Assembly (NCBI RefSeq): GCF_005405885.1
Contig: NZ_BJFL01000006.1
Coordinates: 124,001 to 188,000, forward strand
DNA: 64,000 bases
Direction of reading: 5' to 3'
From: Gandjariella thermophila
GTDB lineage: Bacteria > Actinomycetota > Actinomycetes > Mycobacteriales > Pseudonocardiaceae
Below the pieces are notes generated by a model. It worked only from the letters and a program-made list of their open reading frames with translations. It searched no databases and had not been told where the DNA came from. Below, piece after piece: positions 10,641-20,134 of the stretch. Each line of letters begins with the position of its first letter. Within the stretch, counting starts at the first letter, position 1. A program made the position numbers and the translations under genes.

Positions 10641-11696
10641 CTACCCTCCGATCGCGCTCATCGGCCGGTCCGGCTGGGCGAAGTCGGCCCGGTTGATGCC
10701 GTGGCCGGCGGGCTTGGCCCACATCACGTCCCGCCAGATGGTGGCCAGCTCGTCGTCGCCCGCGCCGGCACGCAGGGGACCGCGCAGGTCCGTCTCGGTC
10801 TGGCTGAACAGGCAGGACCGGAGCTGCCCGTCCGCGGTGAGCCGGGTGCGGTCGCAGGCCGCGCAGAACGGCCGGGTGACCGACGCGATGATGCCGACCA
10901 CCGCCGGGCCGCCGTTGACCAGCCAGCGCTCGGCCGGAGCGGCGTCGCGCGGCTCCTCCGCCGGGCTGAGGGTGAATTCCGTGCTCAGCCGGTCGAGGAT
11001 CTCCTCAGCGGTGACCATGTTCCTGCGATCCCAGCCGTGCTGCGGGTCCAGCGGCATCTGCTCGATGAACCGAAGCTGGTAGCCGCGCTCGAGGCAGTAG
11101 CCCAGCAGCGGGACGGCCTCGTCGTCGTTGATCCCGCGCATCAGGACCGTGTTCACCTTCACCGGGGAGAGGCTGGTCTCCCGCGCGGCTGCCAGGCCCG
11201 CCAGCACGTCGGCCAGCCGGTCCCGGCGGGACAGCGTCTCGAACCGCTCCGGGCGGAGCGTGTCCAGCGACACGTTCACCCGGTCCAGCCCGGCCGCCGC
11301 CAGCGCGCCGGCCCGCCGGGCCAGGCCGATGCCGTTGGTGGTCATGGAGATGTTCGGCCGGGGCCGCAGCGCGGCGGTCGCCTCGACGATCCCTTCCAGG
11401 CCGCGCCGGAGCAGCGGTTCGCCGCCGGTGAAACGCACCTCGGTGACGCCCAGCCGGTGCACCGCGAGCCCGATCAGCCGGATCAGTTCCTCGTCGGTGA
11501 GCAGCCGGTCCTTGGCTAGCCAGTCCAGACCCTCGGCCGGCATGCAATAAGTACAGCGCAGGTTGCAGCGGTCGGTGAGGGAGACGCGAAGGTCGGTGGC
11601 GACGCGACCCCACCGGTCCAGCAGCGCCGGCGTGTCGGGACGTGACGGGTCGTGAACCGTGCCGCGCACGTTCGGAAACCCGAGATCCACCGTCAT
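10641..11696 (-). CDS. moaA: GTP 3',8-cyclase MoaA (radical SAM)
   Basis: A protein of about 351 residues catalysing the first step of molybdenum cofactor synthesis. The radical-SAM cluster motif CNLRCTYC (CX3CX2C) is present near residue 40. The C-terminal second cluster CAACDRTRLTADGQLRSC (CX2CX13C) and the required C-terminal Gly-Gly (SAIGG) are also present, and FTGGEPLLR binds SAM. The ATG at 11696 is preferred because a good promoter (TTGCCG, 16 bases, TAGGCT) ends seven bases before it, so the transcript may be leaderless. Upstream in-frame starts at 11702 and 11810 would extend into non-conserved sequence. Confidence 0.93.
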   Translation of the reverse strand: MTVDLGFPNVRGTVHDPSRPDTPALLDRWGRVATDLRVSLTDRCNLRCTYCMPAEGLDWLAKDRLLTDEELIRLIGLAVHRLGVTEVRFTGGEPLLRRGLEGIVEATAALRPRPNISMTTNGIGLARRAGALAAAGLDRVNVSLDTLRPERFETLSRRDRLADVLAGLAAARETSLSPVKVNTVLMRGINDDEAVPLLGYCLERGYQLRFIEQMPLDPQHGWDRRNMVTAEEILDRLSTEFTLSPAEEPRDAAPAERWLVNGGPAVVGIIASVTRPFCAACDRTRLTADGQLRSCLFSQTETDLRGPLRAGAGDDELATIWRDVMWAKPAGHGINRADFAQPDRPMSAIGG

Positions 11697-11703
11697 CTCC
11701 ATC

Positions 11704-11731
11704 AGCCTAGTCCGCCGGACCGACACGGCAA
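11704..11731 (-). promoter_or_regulatory. Putative promoter of moaA-moaD
   Basis: On the minus strand TTGCCG (11726-11731) and TAGGCT (11704-11709) are separated by 16 bases. The -10 element ends seven bases before the moaA ATG, which predicts a leaderless message. Confidence 0.5.
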
Positions 11732-11812
11732 TGGACCCGGAGCACACCGACCACACGTTGCCGGTGGACCCGCGGTCGGACGCGGCTACCCTTCCGGCAG
11801 AGAAAGTCAATC

Positions 11813-11831
11813 AGAGGCTAAGCCTCTTAGC
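11813..11831 (+). promoter_or_regulatory. Overlapping palindromes, probable MarR operator
   Basis: Two perfect 15-bp palindromes overlap: AGAGGCT-A-AGCCTCT (11813-11827) and GCTAAG-CCT-CTTAGC (11817-11831). They lie about 40 bases before the MarR gene and include a TAGCAT hexamer (11828-11833) that could be its -10 element. A self-regulated MarR protein would bind here; this is inference from position and symmetry. Confidence 0.55.
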
Positions 11832-11868
11832 ATGGGAGTCTGTTGCGGACCAAGAGGAGTGAGTGCCG

Positions 11869-12348
11869 ATGGCGGGCTCGTCCGGGCAGGCGGCGGCCTC
11901 CGCGGACCGCGTGCGACGTCTCCTGGCCCTCGGCCGCGAACTGAGCAGCGTGACCGTGATGCTGCACAGCCGCGTCGCCGAGCAGCTTGGCCTCTCCACC
12001 ACCGACCACAAGTGCCTCGACCTGGCGATGCGCGCGGACGGACCGCTGACCGCCGGCCGGATCGCCGAGCTGTCCGGGCTGTCCACCGGCGCCGTCACCG
12101 GCGTCATCGACCGGCTGGAGCGCGCCGGCTACGTCAGCCGGCTCCGGGACCCCCACGACCGGCGCAAGGTGCTCGTCCAGGTCAACGAGGTGGACGAGAA
12201 GCGGTTCACCAGGCTGCTCGGTGACTTCGTCGCCGACCAGCAGCGGCTGGCCGCGGACTACTCGGACGAGCAACTGGCCGCCATCGAGGACTATCTCGCC
12301 CGCACCATCGAGAACCAGCGCCGGCATATTGCCAGGTTCGACCGGTAG
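11869..12348 (+). CDS. MarR-family transcriptional regulator
   Basis: A 159-residue winged-helix regulator. The recognition region is ELSGLSTGAVTGVIDRLERAGYVSRLRDPHDRRKVLVQV (only part quoted in each half: LSTGAVTGVIDRLERAGYV and DPHDRRKVLV), with the wing containing DRRK. Flanking helices would form the dimer. The ATG at 11869 is chosen because GAGGAG is nine bases upstream; a GTG at 11863 is closer than usual to that site. The ligand is unknown. It stands alone between divergent moaA and the HAD gene, so it probably regulates itself and perhaps one neighbour. Confidence 0.88.
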   Translation: MAGSSGQAAASADRVRRLLALGRELSSVTVMLHSRVAEQLGLSTTDHKCLDLAMRADGPLTAGRIAELSGLSTGAVTGVIDRLERAGYVSRLRDPHDRRKVLVQVNEVDEKRFTRLLGDFVADQQRLAADYSDEQLAAIEDYLARTIENQRRHIARFDR

Positions 12349-12381
12349 CCCCGCACCCCGTGGTCGGGAGACGATGACCCC

Positions 12382-13185
12382 ATGGCGGAGCAGGAGCAGA
12401 CCCGGTGGAACTACCTGATGGACATGGACGGGGTGCTGGTGCACGAGGAGCACCCCATCCCCGGTGCCGAGGACTTCCTCGCCGAACTGCGGGAACGGGA
12501 GATCCCGTTCCTGGTGCTCACCAACAACTCCATCTACACCCCCAGGGACCTGCGCGCCCGGCTCGCCCGCAGCGGCTTCGACGTGCCGGAGAGCGCCATC
12601 TGGACCTCCGCCCTGGCCACCGCGAAGTTCCTCGACTCGCAGCGGCCGAACGGCTCCGCCTACGTCATCGGTGAGGCCGGGCTGACCACCGCGCTGCACT
12701 CCATCGGTTACGTGCTCACCGACCGCGAGCCGGACTACGTGGTGCTCGGCGAAACCCGGACCTACAGCTTCGAGGCGATTACCCGGGCGATCCGCCTGGT
12801 CGAGTCGGGCGCGCGGTTCATCGCGACCAACCCGGACTCGACCGGGCCCAGCCGGGAGGGGCTGCTGCCGGCCACCGGTGCGGTGGCCGCGCTGATCGAG
12901 CGGGCCACCGGGCACAAGCCGTACTACGTGGGCAAGCCCAACCCGCTGATGATGCGGTCCGCGCTGCGCGCGCTCGGCGCCCACTCGGAGAGCACGCTGA
13001 TGATCGGCGACCGGATGGACACCGACGTGCGGTCCGGGCTGGAGGCGGGCCTGCAGACGATCCTGGTGCTCTCCGGCATCTCCACGAAGGAGACCGCCGA
13101 GCGCTACCCGTACCGGCCGACGAAGATCGTCAACTCGGTGGCCGACCTGATCGGCCAATCCACGAACCCGTTCGCCGAGTCCTGA
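12382..13185 (+). CDS. HAD-IIA (NagD-like) sugar-phosphate/nucleotide phosphatase
   Basis: A 267-residue member of HAD subfamily IIA. The nucleophile motif I is DMDGVL near residue 14. Motif II is LTNNS, where TNN is typical of NagD-type enzymes; a lysine lies in the VGKPNPLMM segment (motif III), and motif IV is IGDRMDTDV. The substrate is not predictable. It starts 33 bases after the MarR gene and may be transcribed with it. Length is typical. Confidence 0.9.
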   Translation: MAEQEQTRWNYLMDMDGVLVHEEHPIPGAEDFLAELREREIPFLVLTNNSIYTPRDLRARLARSGFDVPESAIWTSALATAKFLDSQRPNGSAYVIGEAGLTTALHSIGYVLTDREPDYVVLGETRTYSFEAITRAIRLVESGARFIATNPDSTGPSREGLLPATGAVAALIERATGHKPYYVGKPNPLMMRSALRALGAHSESTLMIGDRMDTDVRSGLEAGLQTILVLSGISTKETAERYPYRPTKIVNSVADLIGQSTNPFAES

Positions 13186-13210
13186 GTCCGCCTGGCCTAT
13201 CGTCAGTGCC

Positions 13211-14038
13211 GTGGCGACGGAGGAGCCCGCACCCGGCGGGCCGCTGTTTGTGGTGGGTGACGTACACGGGCATCCGGAGGAGCTCACCGCGGCGCTGCGA
13301 CATGCCGGCCTGCTGGACGCCGACGGCGGCTGGGCCGGCGGCGCGGCGAGGCTGGTCTTCCTCGGCGACTTCGTCGACCGCGGCCCGGACGGCGTCGGCG
13401 TGATCGAGCTGGTCATGCGGCTCGCCGAGACGGCGCCCGAGTCCGGCGGTGAGGTCAGGGCGCTGCTGGGCAACCACGAGATCCTGCTGCTCGGCAGGTA
13501 CTTCTTCGGCGACACCGCGGTGCCGGATGGGTACGGTCCGCGCAGCTTCGAGCGCAGCTGGCGGATCAACGGCGGGCTGCCGGCCGACCAGGAGCGGCTG
13601 ACCGACCGGCACGTCGACTGGCTGCTGGACCGCCCGGCGCTGGCGCTGGCCGACGACCACCTGCTGATGCACTCCGACACCACCGCCTACCTGGAGTGGG
13701 GCACCAGCATCGGGCAGATCAACGCCGCGGTGCGGGACGTGCTGCACGGCGACGACCTGGCCGAGTGGTGGGAGTGCTGGCGCCGGCTGACCACCCGGTA
13801 CGCCTTCCGCGGCGCCCGCGGGCCCGAGGTGGCCGACGCGCTGCTGGAGACCTTCGGCGGCGAACGGATCGTGCACGGCCACAGCGTGTTCGCCGACCAG
13901 GTCGGGCTGCTGCCCAAGGAGATCACCGAGCCGCACCTGTACGCCGACGGCAAGGTGCTCGCGGTGGACGCGGGCCTGTTCGACGGCGGTCCGTGCCTGG
14001 TGGTCCCGCTGCCGTGGCCGGCCGCCGAGGCGCCCTGA
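13211..14038 (+). CDS. Calcineurin-like metallophosphoesterase (PPP/Shewanella-like phosphatase type)
   Basis: A 275-residue enzyme carrying the complete dimetal site of PPP phosphatases: GDVHG (residues about 17-21), GDFVDRG, GNHE, a His in LLMHSDT, and HGHS near the C-terminus. The family dephosphorylates Ser/Thr phosphoproteins or nucleotides. A GTG start at 13211 is preceded by TATCGT seven bases upstream, indicating a possible leaderless message. It is convergent with the SixA-like gene, seven bases away. The genomic setting does not name a substrate. Confidence 0.88.
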   Translation: MATEEPAPGGPLFVVGDVHGHPEELTAALRHAGLLDADGGWAGGAARLVFLGDFVDRGPDGVGVIELVMRLAETAPESGGEVRALLGNHEILLLGRYFFGDTAVPDGYGPRSFERSWRINGGLPADQERLTDRHVDWLLDRPALALADDHLLMHSDTTAYLEWGTSIGQINAAVRDVLHGDDLAEWWECWRRLTTRYAFRGARGPEVADALLETFGGERIVHGHSVFADQVGLLPKEITEPHLYADGKVLAVDAGLFDGGPCLVVPLPWPAAEAP

Positions 14039-14045
14039 GCGCCCC

Positions 14046-14531
14046 CTAGCCGCGCGGGGTGGCCAGCCGGCGCAGCCGGGCCCAGCCCGGCCCGGCGTCC
14101 GCCCACGCTCCGCTACCGGCCAGCACGGCGATGGTCGACGTCTTCACCTGCTGCCGATCCCCGGTCAGCAGGGCGACCAGGTCCTCCAGGCCGGGATTGT
14201 GGCCGACCAGGACGACGGTGTGCGCGTCGCCGGGCAGGTCCCGGGTGACGGCCAGCAGCGTCTCCGCGGACGCCTCGTAGACCCGCTCGTCCTCGCGCAC
14301 CGCGGGCGGCGTCTTCAACTGGCCGGAGACCAGCTCCCAGGTCTGCCGCGCCCGCACCGCCGGCGAGCACACCACCAGGTCGATCCGGTCCAGGTGCGTG
14401 CGCAGCCACCTGCCGGCCGCGGGAGCGTCCCGCCGGCCCCGGTCGGCCAGTGGCCGATGGGCGTCCGGCGTGTCCTCCGGCCACGCGGACTTCGCGTGCC
14501 GGAGCACGACCAGGCTGCGGGGGGCGGCCAT
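14046..14531 (-). CDS. SixA-like phosphohistidine phosphatase (histidine phosphatase family)
   Basis: A 161-residue histidine phosphatase with the catalytic RHAKS motif (VVLRHAKSAW) at the N-terminus and the second catalytic His in VGHNPGLEDL. SixA removes phosphate from histidine on signalling proteins; whether this protein acts on phosphohistidine is inferred from family only. ATG 14531 is chosen over the frame's further extension because the conserved domain begins right after it; the ribosome-binding site is weak. Confidence 0.85.
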   Translation of the reverse strand: MAAPRSLVVLRHAKSAWPEDTPDAHRPLADRGRRDAPAAGRWLRTHLDRIDLVVCSPAVRARQTWELVSGQLKTPPAVREDERVYEASAETLLAVTRDLPGDAHTVVLVGHNPGLEDLVALLTGDRQQVKTSTIAVLAGSGAWADAGPGWARLRRLATPRG

Positions 14532-14674
14532 CACCGGCCGCCCGGCACGCTGGAGGAGCGCATGGCGCCGATGATGCCGCACCTCGCGGCGGCGCGGCAG
14601 CCGGCCGCCGAAACGACGCTCGCGCGGGAGACGGCCTGGGGGTAACCGTCACCCGCGCGAGCGCGAAACGGGTT

Positions 14675-15283
14675 CTAGCCGGCCCGTACCGACATCCACT
14701 GCCGCATGGCGTGCTCGACCAAGGTGATGAGCGTCTGCTTGGTCGACTGCCGGTTGCGCGCGTCGCAGGTGACGATCGGTACGGTGTCGTCGATGGTGAG
14801 CGCCTCGCGCACGTCCTCGATCCGGTGGTGCAGCATCCCGTCGAAGCAGTTGATCGCCACGACGTAGGGCAACTGCCGGTCGTCGAAGAAGTCGATGGAC
14901 GCGAAGGCGTCCGCGAGCCGCCGGGTGTCGACGAGCACGACCGCCCCGATCGCACCGCGCACCAGGTCGTCCCACATGAACCAGAACCGGTGCTGCCCGG
15001 GGGTGCCGAACAGGTAGAGGATGAGGTCGCTGTCCAGCGACACGCGACCGAAGTCCATGGCCACCGTGGTGGTGACCTTGCCCGGCGTCGCGCTGAGGTC
15101 GTCGACGCCCACGCTCGCCTCCGTCATCACCGCTTCCGTGGTGAGCGGGACGATCTCGGAGACGGAGCCGACGAACGTGGTCTTGCCGACGCCGAACCCG
15201 CCGGCCACCACGATTTTCGCTGACGTGGTCGCCTGGCGCGCGATGTTTTGCGAGTTGCGGGAACTAGAGCCTGCGGAGACCAC
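14675..15283 (-). CDS. cvnD: Conservon GTPase CvnD
   Basis: A 202-residue MglA/Ras-like small GTPase. G1 is GGFGVGKTT (residues about 28-36), the G3 equivalent is LFGTPGQHRF, and the base-recognition loop is INCFD; the family signature YVVAINCFDG is visible. The GTG at 15283 is chosen because AAAGGG precedes it. The gene overlaps the end of cvnC by 20 bases, typical of cvn operons. CvnD couples, with CvnB and CvnC, to the sensor CvnA at the membrane in a G-protein-like complex (known from Streptomyces CvnA9-D9). Confidence 0.92.
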   Translation of the reverse strand: MVSAGSSSRNSQNIARQATTSAKIVVAGGFGVGKTTFVGSVSEIVPLTTEAVMTEASVGVDDLSATPGKVTTTVAMDFGRVSLDSDLILYLFGTPGQHRFWFMWDDLVRGAIGAVVLVDTRRLADAFASIDFFDDRQLPYVVAINCFDGMLHHRIEDVREALTIDDTVPIVTCDARNRQSTKQTLITLVEHAMRQWMSVRAG

Positions 15284-16043
15284 TGAGCACCCTTTCAAGG
15301 AATTCAATGGAAGGCCGGTCCCCCACAACCAGACCGCCCTGGTGGATCAAAACGAGTCCCATGCTGGCCATGTCGCCAATGAGCACGCGCACCACCCCCA
15401 GCGGCAACCGCAGGTGCGCGGCGATCTCGGCGACCGAACGGGTCTCCACGCACAACCCGCAGATGGAGCGGTGCTCGGGCAGCACCGCGGCGTCCCGCTC
15501 CATCCCCCGGTCACTGGTGGACACCAGTGCCTCGATCGCCAAGTCGTAGTCGGGACGGGTCCGCCCGCCCGTCCGCGTGTAGGGACGCACCAGCGAGCCC
15601 GACTCGACCACCGGGTCCGGCTCTGGTTCCGGAGCCGGTCTGACCTCCTCCACGGGTGCGGGGTCGTCCGCGATCCCGTGCCCCCCGAACAGGTCGGCAC
15701 TCGGCCCGCCGAAGAGCCCCATGCCGTAGCCCTCGATGTCCAGACGGCTCGGCACGTCATCGAACCGGTAGTGCGACTCCTCGTCGGAACCGTAGTGCGA
15801 AACGTTGTTCAACCCATGCTGAGGCATCTCGTCTGGTCCCTGCTCCGGCAGCTCGTGCAGCTCACGCTGCGAGACGTGGTCCAGCCGGTCATTCGCCTCG
15901 TACACGCCGCCCCCAGCCTCGTCGTCCCCGAAGTAACCGGCGTCCGGCTCCTCGAAGCGGAATCCGCCCGACGCCCACTCCTGGTAGTCGAAGCCGTTGT
16001 TTCTGAACGGGCGCCTCGAGGCCCCGGGGTTGATGGCCATCAT
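15264..16043 (-). CDS. cvnC: Conservon DUF742 protein CvnC with long acidic N-terminal extension
   Basis: The C-terminal 120 residues are a DUF742 winged-helix-like domain (SLVRPYTRTGGRTRPDYDLAIEALVS, then EHRSICGLC ... VAEIAAHLRLPLGVVRVLIGDM, ending FLERVLSGLRRL). About 135 extra N-terminal residues are rich in D, E, G, H and P and predicted to be disordered; typical CvnC proteins are about half this length. Two ATGs (16043, 16040) could start it. It is located between cvnB and cvnD in a compact operon. Confidence 0.9.
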   Translation of the reverse strand: MMAINPGASRRPFRNNGFDYQEWASGGFRFEEPDAGYFGDDEAGGGVYEANDRLDHVSQRELHELPEQGPDEMPQHGLNNVSHYGSDEESHYRFDDVPSRLDIEGYGMGLFGGPSADLFGGHGIADDPAPVEEVRPAPEPEPDPVVESGSLVRPYTRTGGRTRPDYDLAIEALVSTSDRGMERDAAVLPEHRSICGLCVETRSVAEIAAHLRLPLGVVRVLIGDMASMGLVLIHQGGLVVGDRPSIEFLERVLSGLRRL

Positions 16044-16066
16044 CGCTCACCGCCGCCCCTCGAGCA

Positions 16067-16489
16067 CTATCTCCGAACCGCGCCCTGCAGCTGCGCTCGC
16101 AACTCCGGCGTCAGCTGCTGACCCACGCGCTCCACGAGCAGTGTCATCTCGTAGGCGACCAGGCCGATGTCACAGTTCGGCGCGGCGAGGACGGCGAGGC
16201 AGGACCCGTCGCTGATGGACATCAGGAACAGGTAGCCGCGCTCCATCTCGACCACGGTCTGGTTGACGGCGCCGGCCTCGAAACACCGTGCGGCACCCTG
16301 GGTCAGGCTGACCAGCCCCGAGGCGACGGCGGAAAGCTGCTCGGCGCGGTCCCTCGGCAAGCCCTGTGAGCCGGCGAGCAGCAGGCCGTCCGCCGACACC
16401 ACGACGGCGTGCGCGACCCCGGGCACACGGCGCACGAAGTCCGTGATGAGCCAACCAAAGCTGCCGGATTGCTGAACGGACGCGCTCAC
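16067..16489 (-). CDS. cvnB: Conservon roadblock/LC7 protein CvnB
   Basis: A 140-residue roadblock/LC7-domain protein ([31 protein letters not shown] ... is the start of the domain, with [20 protein letters not shown] and [18 protein letters not shown]). Proteins of this type act as partners or activators of the MglA-like GTPase CvnD. The GTG at 16489 has AGGAGT upstream and overlaps the cvnA stop by four bases (GTGA), indicating translational coupling. Confidence 0.93.
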   Translation of the reverse strand: MSASVQQSGSFGWLITDFVRRVPGVAHAVVVSADGLLLAGSQGLPRDRAEQLSAVASGLVSLTQGAARCFEAGAVNQTVVEMERGYLFLMSISDGSCLAVLAAPNCDIGLVAYEMTLLVERVGQQLTPELRAQLQGAVRR

Positions 16490-19400
16490 TCCTGCTCCTC
16501 GTCACGATGGCCCTGGGATGGACTGGAATCAGCGTATGCCTCGATCAGCGCGTGTCGACCCCGCTGAACGCCTTGCTGGAAACTTGCCATTCGGCCGCGC
16601 ACGGCGTCCGGCGAGCGCTTGGGGATCGGCGCCCGCGGGGCCGCGGGTTGCGGTGCCGGCTGCTGCGACTGCGGTCGAGGCGCCGCGGAGCCGGGAACAA
16701 GTTGCGCCTTGGGCACGCGCTTGGGCAAGCCCGCCGAGGTGATGCCCTGGTTGATCGGGTTGAGCAGCGCCTGGGCCCGCTGCCATCCCTCGTCCGCCGG
16801 CGACTGCCATGCCGCGGCTCTGGCGTCCGCGGACGAGTCGGCGGGCTGCTGTTCCGAGCGCCTGTGCGCGCCCCGCTGCTCGCCGGCCGTGTGCTCGCCG
16901 TTGGCATCGGCGGCGACCTCCCCGGTCGCCTCGTGCCGCGGCCGGTGCTCGTGCGCCGTCTCGTCGGTGCCGTCCCGCTCGGCCGGGGCGGCCTCGTCCT
17001 CGGTACCGTCCACACCCGCATCGGCCGCCGCCGCGCCGTCGGAGGACTCGGCGAAGTCGTAGCCGCCGCCGGACGGGACCGGCTGCACCTCGTCGGGGGG
17101 TGTCTCCGCCTCCACGGCCTGGAACCACTGCGAGAGCACGGCCTCGTAGATGGGCAGGCGCTCGGTCGGCGCGTCCACGTCGTGCTCGACCTCCTTCGAC
17201 GACGCCCCCCACGCGCCGCCCAGCTGCGCGGTCTCCGGCGTACCAGCGGGCGCGAACACGCCGGTCGCCGGTTCGTTTTCCGGAGCGTCGCCGGGCACGG
17301 CCTCATCGAACGAGGTGAACAGCGAGGTCGTCACGTCGTTCGCGGTGTCCTCGGTCCGCGCGCCGGTGCCCTCACCCAGTGCGTTCGCGTCGCCGCCCGC
17401 GCCAAGCGCCGGCAGGTTGGTCGCCGTGGGTTCGCCGTTCGGGCTGGTCACCAGCGGCGCGGACGAGCCGGTGTCGTCCGGCCGGATGCGCGGCATGGAG
17501 CCGGTGAACGCGTTGGCGATGCCACTGGCATGGGTGGCCGCCCTGGTCGTGGCGTTCTCGCCGGTGGTCTCCGCCGGCACGGGCGGGAAGGTGGCTGACG
17601 GGAACGAGGCCGACGGCGAGGGCTGGGAGGGCAGCGAGCCCGGTGCCGGTCCCTCACCGGGAACGTGCACCAGCCCTTCGGGCACCAGCACCAGCGCCGT
17701 GGTGCCGCCCTCGATGTCCTCGTTGGCGCGCAACCGCACCCGGACGTCGTGCCGCTTGGCCAGGCGGGCGACCACGTACAGACCCATCCGGCGGGACACC
17801 GCGACGTCCACCTCGGGCGGGTTGGCCAGTCGCTCGTTGGCGTCGGCGATCTCCTGCTCCAGCATGCCGACGCCGCGGTCCTGGATCTCGATGGCCAGCT
17901 CGCCGCGCCGGGTGCGGGCCGAGCGCACAGTCACCTTGGTGGCCGGGTCGGAGTACGCGGTGGCGTTGTCCAGCAGCTCGGCGATCAGGTGCACCAGGTC
18001 GTTGACCGCGCGGCCCTGCACGGACAGCTCCGGCGAGGGCAGCACCTGCACCCGGGCGTACTGCTCGACCTCGGAGACCGCGGCGCCGATCACGTCGGAC
18101 ACCGGCACCGGCTTGGTCAGCCGCCGGCTCAGGTCGGTGCCGGAGAGGACCAGCAGGTTCTCGCTGTTCCGCCGCATCCGGGTGGCCAGGTGGTCCAGCT
18201 CGAACAGGCTGGCGAGCTGGTCCGGGTCCTGCTCGTCCTGCTCCAGCCGGTCGATCAGCGCGAGCTGCCGCTCGACCAGGGTCTGGCTGCGCCGGGACAG
18301 GTTCACGAAGATCGAGTTGACGTTGTCCCGCAGCAGCGCCTGCTCGGCGGCGAGCCGGACGGCCTGGCCGTGCACCGCGTCGAACGCCCTGGCCACCTGG
18401 CCGACCTCTTCCTTGGTCTCGACCGGCACGGGGTCGACGCCCTGGACGGCCGCCTCCTGCGGGTTGGGGTCGGCCATGATGCGCTGCACCGCCTCGGGCA
18501 GCCGCCGGTCCGCGACGTCCAGCGCGGTGCGCCGCAGCACCCGCAGCGGCCGCAGCAGCGAGCGGGCCACGAACAGCGCCATCAGCACGGCCAGCAGCAG
18601 CGCGCCGAGCACGCCGGCCGACTCGATGATCGAGTTGTTCCGGGACTGCGCGGCCAGGTCGTTGGTCCGGCTCTGCAACTGGTCCAGCAGCGACCGCTCG
18701 ACCTGGTCGGTGAGGTTGACGGTGAGCGTGCTGGCGATGTCCCAGCGGTCCGCGTCCAGGCCCGGCCCGGTGACCGGCTGCCGCTGGGTGGCCCTGGCGA
18801 GCGCGGCCTCCTCCATGTTGTTGGCCTGGTCGACGATCAGGCCGGTCACCGTGTCGTCGTAGATCCGCTGCTGGGCCGGGGTGGCTTCCTTGCGGAAGTC
18901 GTTCACCGCGGCGGCCAGTTCCGCGTCGGCGGCGAGCACGTCGCGCTGCTGGGTCGGGGTGATCTGACCGGACTGGAAGACCTCCAGCAGCAGCGCACGG
19001 CGCCGGGAGTCCTGCTCCTTGGCCCGCGCGATGGCGTTGGTGGCCAGTTGCAGCCGGGAAAGGTCCGGCTGGCTGATCGAGGTGACCGTCTGGTCGGCCA
19101 GGTCGAGCAGGCTCTGGATGGAGTCGGTGTAGGCGCGCAGCGCGGCGTCCGCCGGGTACTGGGTGCTCTGCACCGCCTGCCGCAGGCTGGACAGCCGGGT
19201 GAGCTGGTCGGTGGTGCGGCGGAACGCGTCCGCCGCGTCCGGCGAGATCTGCCCGCCCAGATCGTTGACCTTGCTCTGCAGTGCGTCCACCGAGTCGTTG
19301 ACCCGCTTGCGCTGGCGGTCCAGCACGGTCTGGTCGCCGGTGTGGTTGGCGGCGACGAAGCGCACCGTCAGGTCCCGCTCCCGCTGCAACTGCTGGACCA

Positions 19401-19677
19401 CGTCCGCGACGGTGGCCTGCAGCTCGACCTGCTTGTTCAGCTTGGCCAGCGCGGCGGCGTCGCCCAGGTCCGTGCGGACCCGCAGGCCACCGAGAAACAG
19501 CGCGGCCACGGTCGGAATCATCAGGACGGCGAGCACCTTGGTACGCAGCCGCCAGTTACGCAGCCGCCAGCGGCCGCTTTTCTGCGCGGTCGCGGGGAAC
19601 ATCGAGGCATCATCCACCGCGACGCCGGCCTGTGTCTGGTCCCCGGCGCCGCCGTTCAGCCCAGGTGAATCGGTCAC
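16486..19677 (-). CDS. cvnA: Conservon sensor histidine kinase CvnA with nitrate/nitrite-sensing-type domain
   Basis: A membrane sensor of about 1063 residues. After a cytoplasmic start, one membrane segment ([18 protein letters not shown]) leads to a helical extracytoplasmic NIT-type sensing domain. A second segment ([17 protein letters not shown]), a HAMP-like linker and a kinase-like core follow ([21 protein letters not shown]-box [26 protein letters not shown]). The C-terminal 350 residues are Pro/Glu/Ala-rich and disordered. The GTG at 19677 (AAGGA upstream) is preferred; an open frame continues to 19992 but is not conserved. It starts the cvnABCD operon and is divergent from a solute-binding lipoprotein. 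Confidence 0.9.
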   Translation of the reverse strand: MTDSPGLNGGAGDQTQAGVAVDDASMFPATAQKSGRWRLRNWRLRTKVLAVLMIPTVAALFLGGLRVRTDLGDAAALAKLNKQVELQATVADVVQQLQRERDLTVRFVAANHTGDQTVLDRQRKRVNDSVDALQSKVNDLGGQISPDAADAFRRTTDQLTRLSSLRQAVQSTQYPADAALRAYTDSIQSLLDLADQTVTSISQPDLSRLQLATNAIARAKEQDSRRRALLLEVFQSGQITPTQQRDVLAADAELAAAVNDFRKEATPAQQRIYDDTVTGLIVDQANNMEEAALARATQRQPVTGPGLDADRWDIASTLTVNLTDQVERSLLDQLQSRTNDLAAQSRNNSIIESAGVLGALLLAVLMALFVARSLLRPLRVLRRTALDVADRRLPEAVQRIMADPNPQEAAVQGVDPVPVETKEEVGQVARAFDAVHGQAVRLAAEQALLRDNVNSIFVNLSRRSQTLVERQLALIDRLEQDEQDPDQLASLFELDHLATRMRRNSENLLVLSGTDLSRRLTKPVPVSDVIGAAVSEVEQYARVQVLPSPELSVQGRAVNDLVHLIAELLDNATAYSDPATKVTVRSARTRRGELAIEIQDRGVGMLEQEIADANERLANPPEVDVAVSRRMGLYVVARLAKRHDVRVRLRANEDIEGGTTALVLVPEGLVHVPGEGPAPGSLPSQPSPSASFPSATFPPVPAETTGENATTRAATHASGIANAFTGSMPRIRPDDTGSSAPLVTSPNGEPTATNLPALGAGGDANALGEGTGARTEDTANDVTTSLFTSFDEAVPGDAPENEPATGVFAPAGTPETAQLGGAWGASSKEVEHDVDAPTERLPIYEAVLSQWFQAVEAETPPDEVQPVPSGGGYDFAESSDGAAAADAGVDGTEDEAAPAERDGTDETAHEHRPRHEATGEVAADANGEHTAGEQRGAHRRSEQQPADSSADARAAAWQSPADEGWQRAQALLNPINQGITSAGLPKRVPKAQLVPGSAAPRPQSQQPAPQPAAPRAPIPKRSPDAVRGRMASFQQGVQRGRHALIEAYADSSPSQGHRDEEQE

Positions 19678-20134
19678 AATTCCTTCACGCTGTGCAGCCA
19701 GTCCTTCACCCGATCCGGGTCTTTCCGGGCGGGCGCTCTGCGCCCCGCCGAACCCGCTGGGACCTCTCTCTCCTCGGGCCACCCTGGGCTTCCTCTTCCA
19801 GCAGCAGTTTCCCGGCCCTTCCCCGGACCGAGGTCGGACTCGTGAAACGGGCCGCATTCCAGCACACCAAGGGCACCGCTCGCCAGAGAGGGACCCGGGG
19901 TGCGGGCGTCGGAGGCACGCTTCCGGAGCCACCGCCGCTAGCCCGGGGAGCCTAGTGGGCGGAGCCACGAACGGGGAAGCCTCCAGATGCACTCACCGTA
20001 TTCACACGGTCTGTCAATTCATACCTCCGGGTGGCTACCATGCCGCCAGCCGGCGACGAGCGGCGCGTGCTCCGACCGAGGGGGCGCCACGCGGGAACGA
20101 GTCCGGCGAGGTCAACGAGGCACGGAGGCGGCGA
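19678..20134. other. Divergent intergenic region cvnA / solute-binding lipoprotein
   Basis: A 457-base interval without a credible gene. A TTGACA hexamer occurs on the minus strand (complement at 20013-20018) and may belong to a cvnA promoter, which would give a leader of about 300 bases; no good -10 partner was found. Several frames cross the interval but have no ribosome-binding site or recognisable protein features. Confidence 0.45.

Noticed and set aside
11697..11810. Longer MoaA start
   Set aside because: Residues there are not conserved and a good promoter lies inside this stretch.
19678..19992. N-terminal extension of CvnA
   Set aside because: GTG 19677 has a binding site and the upstream part is Arg/Pro/Gly-rich with no CvnA likeness.
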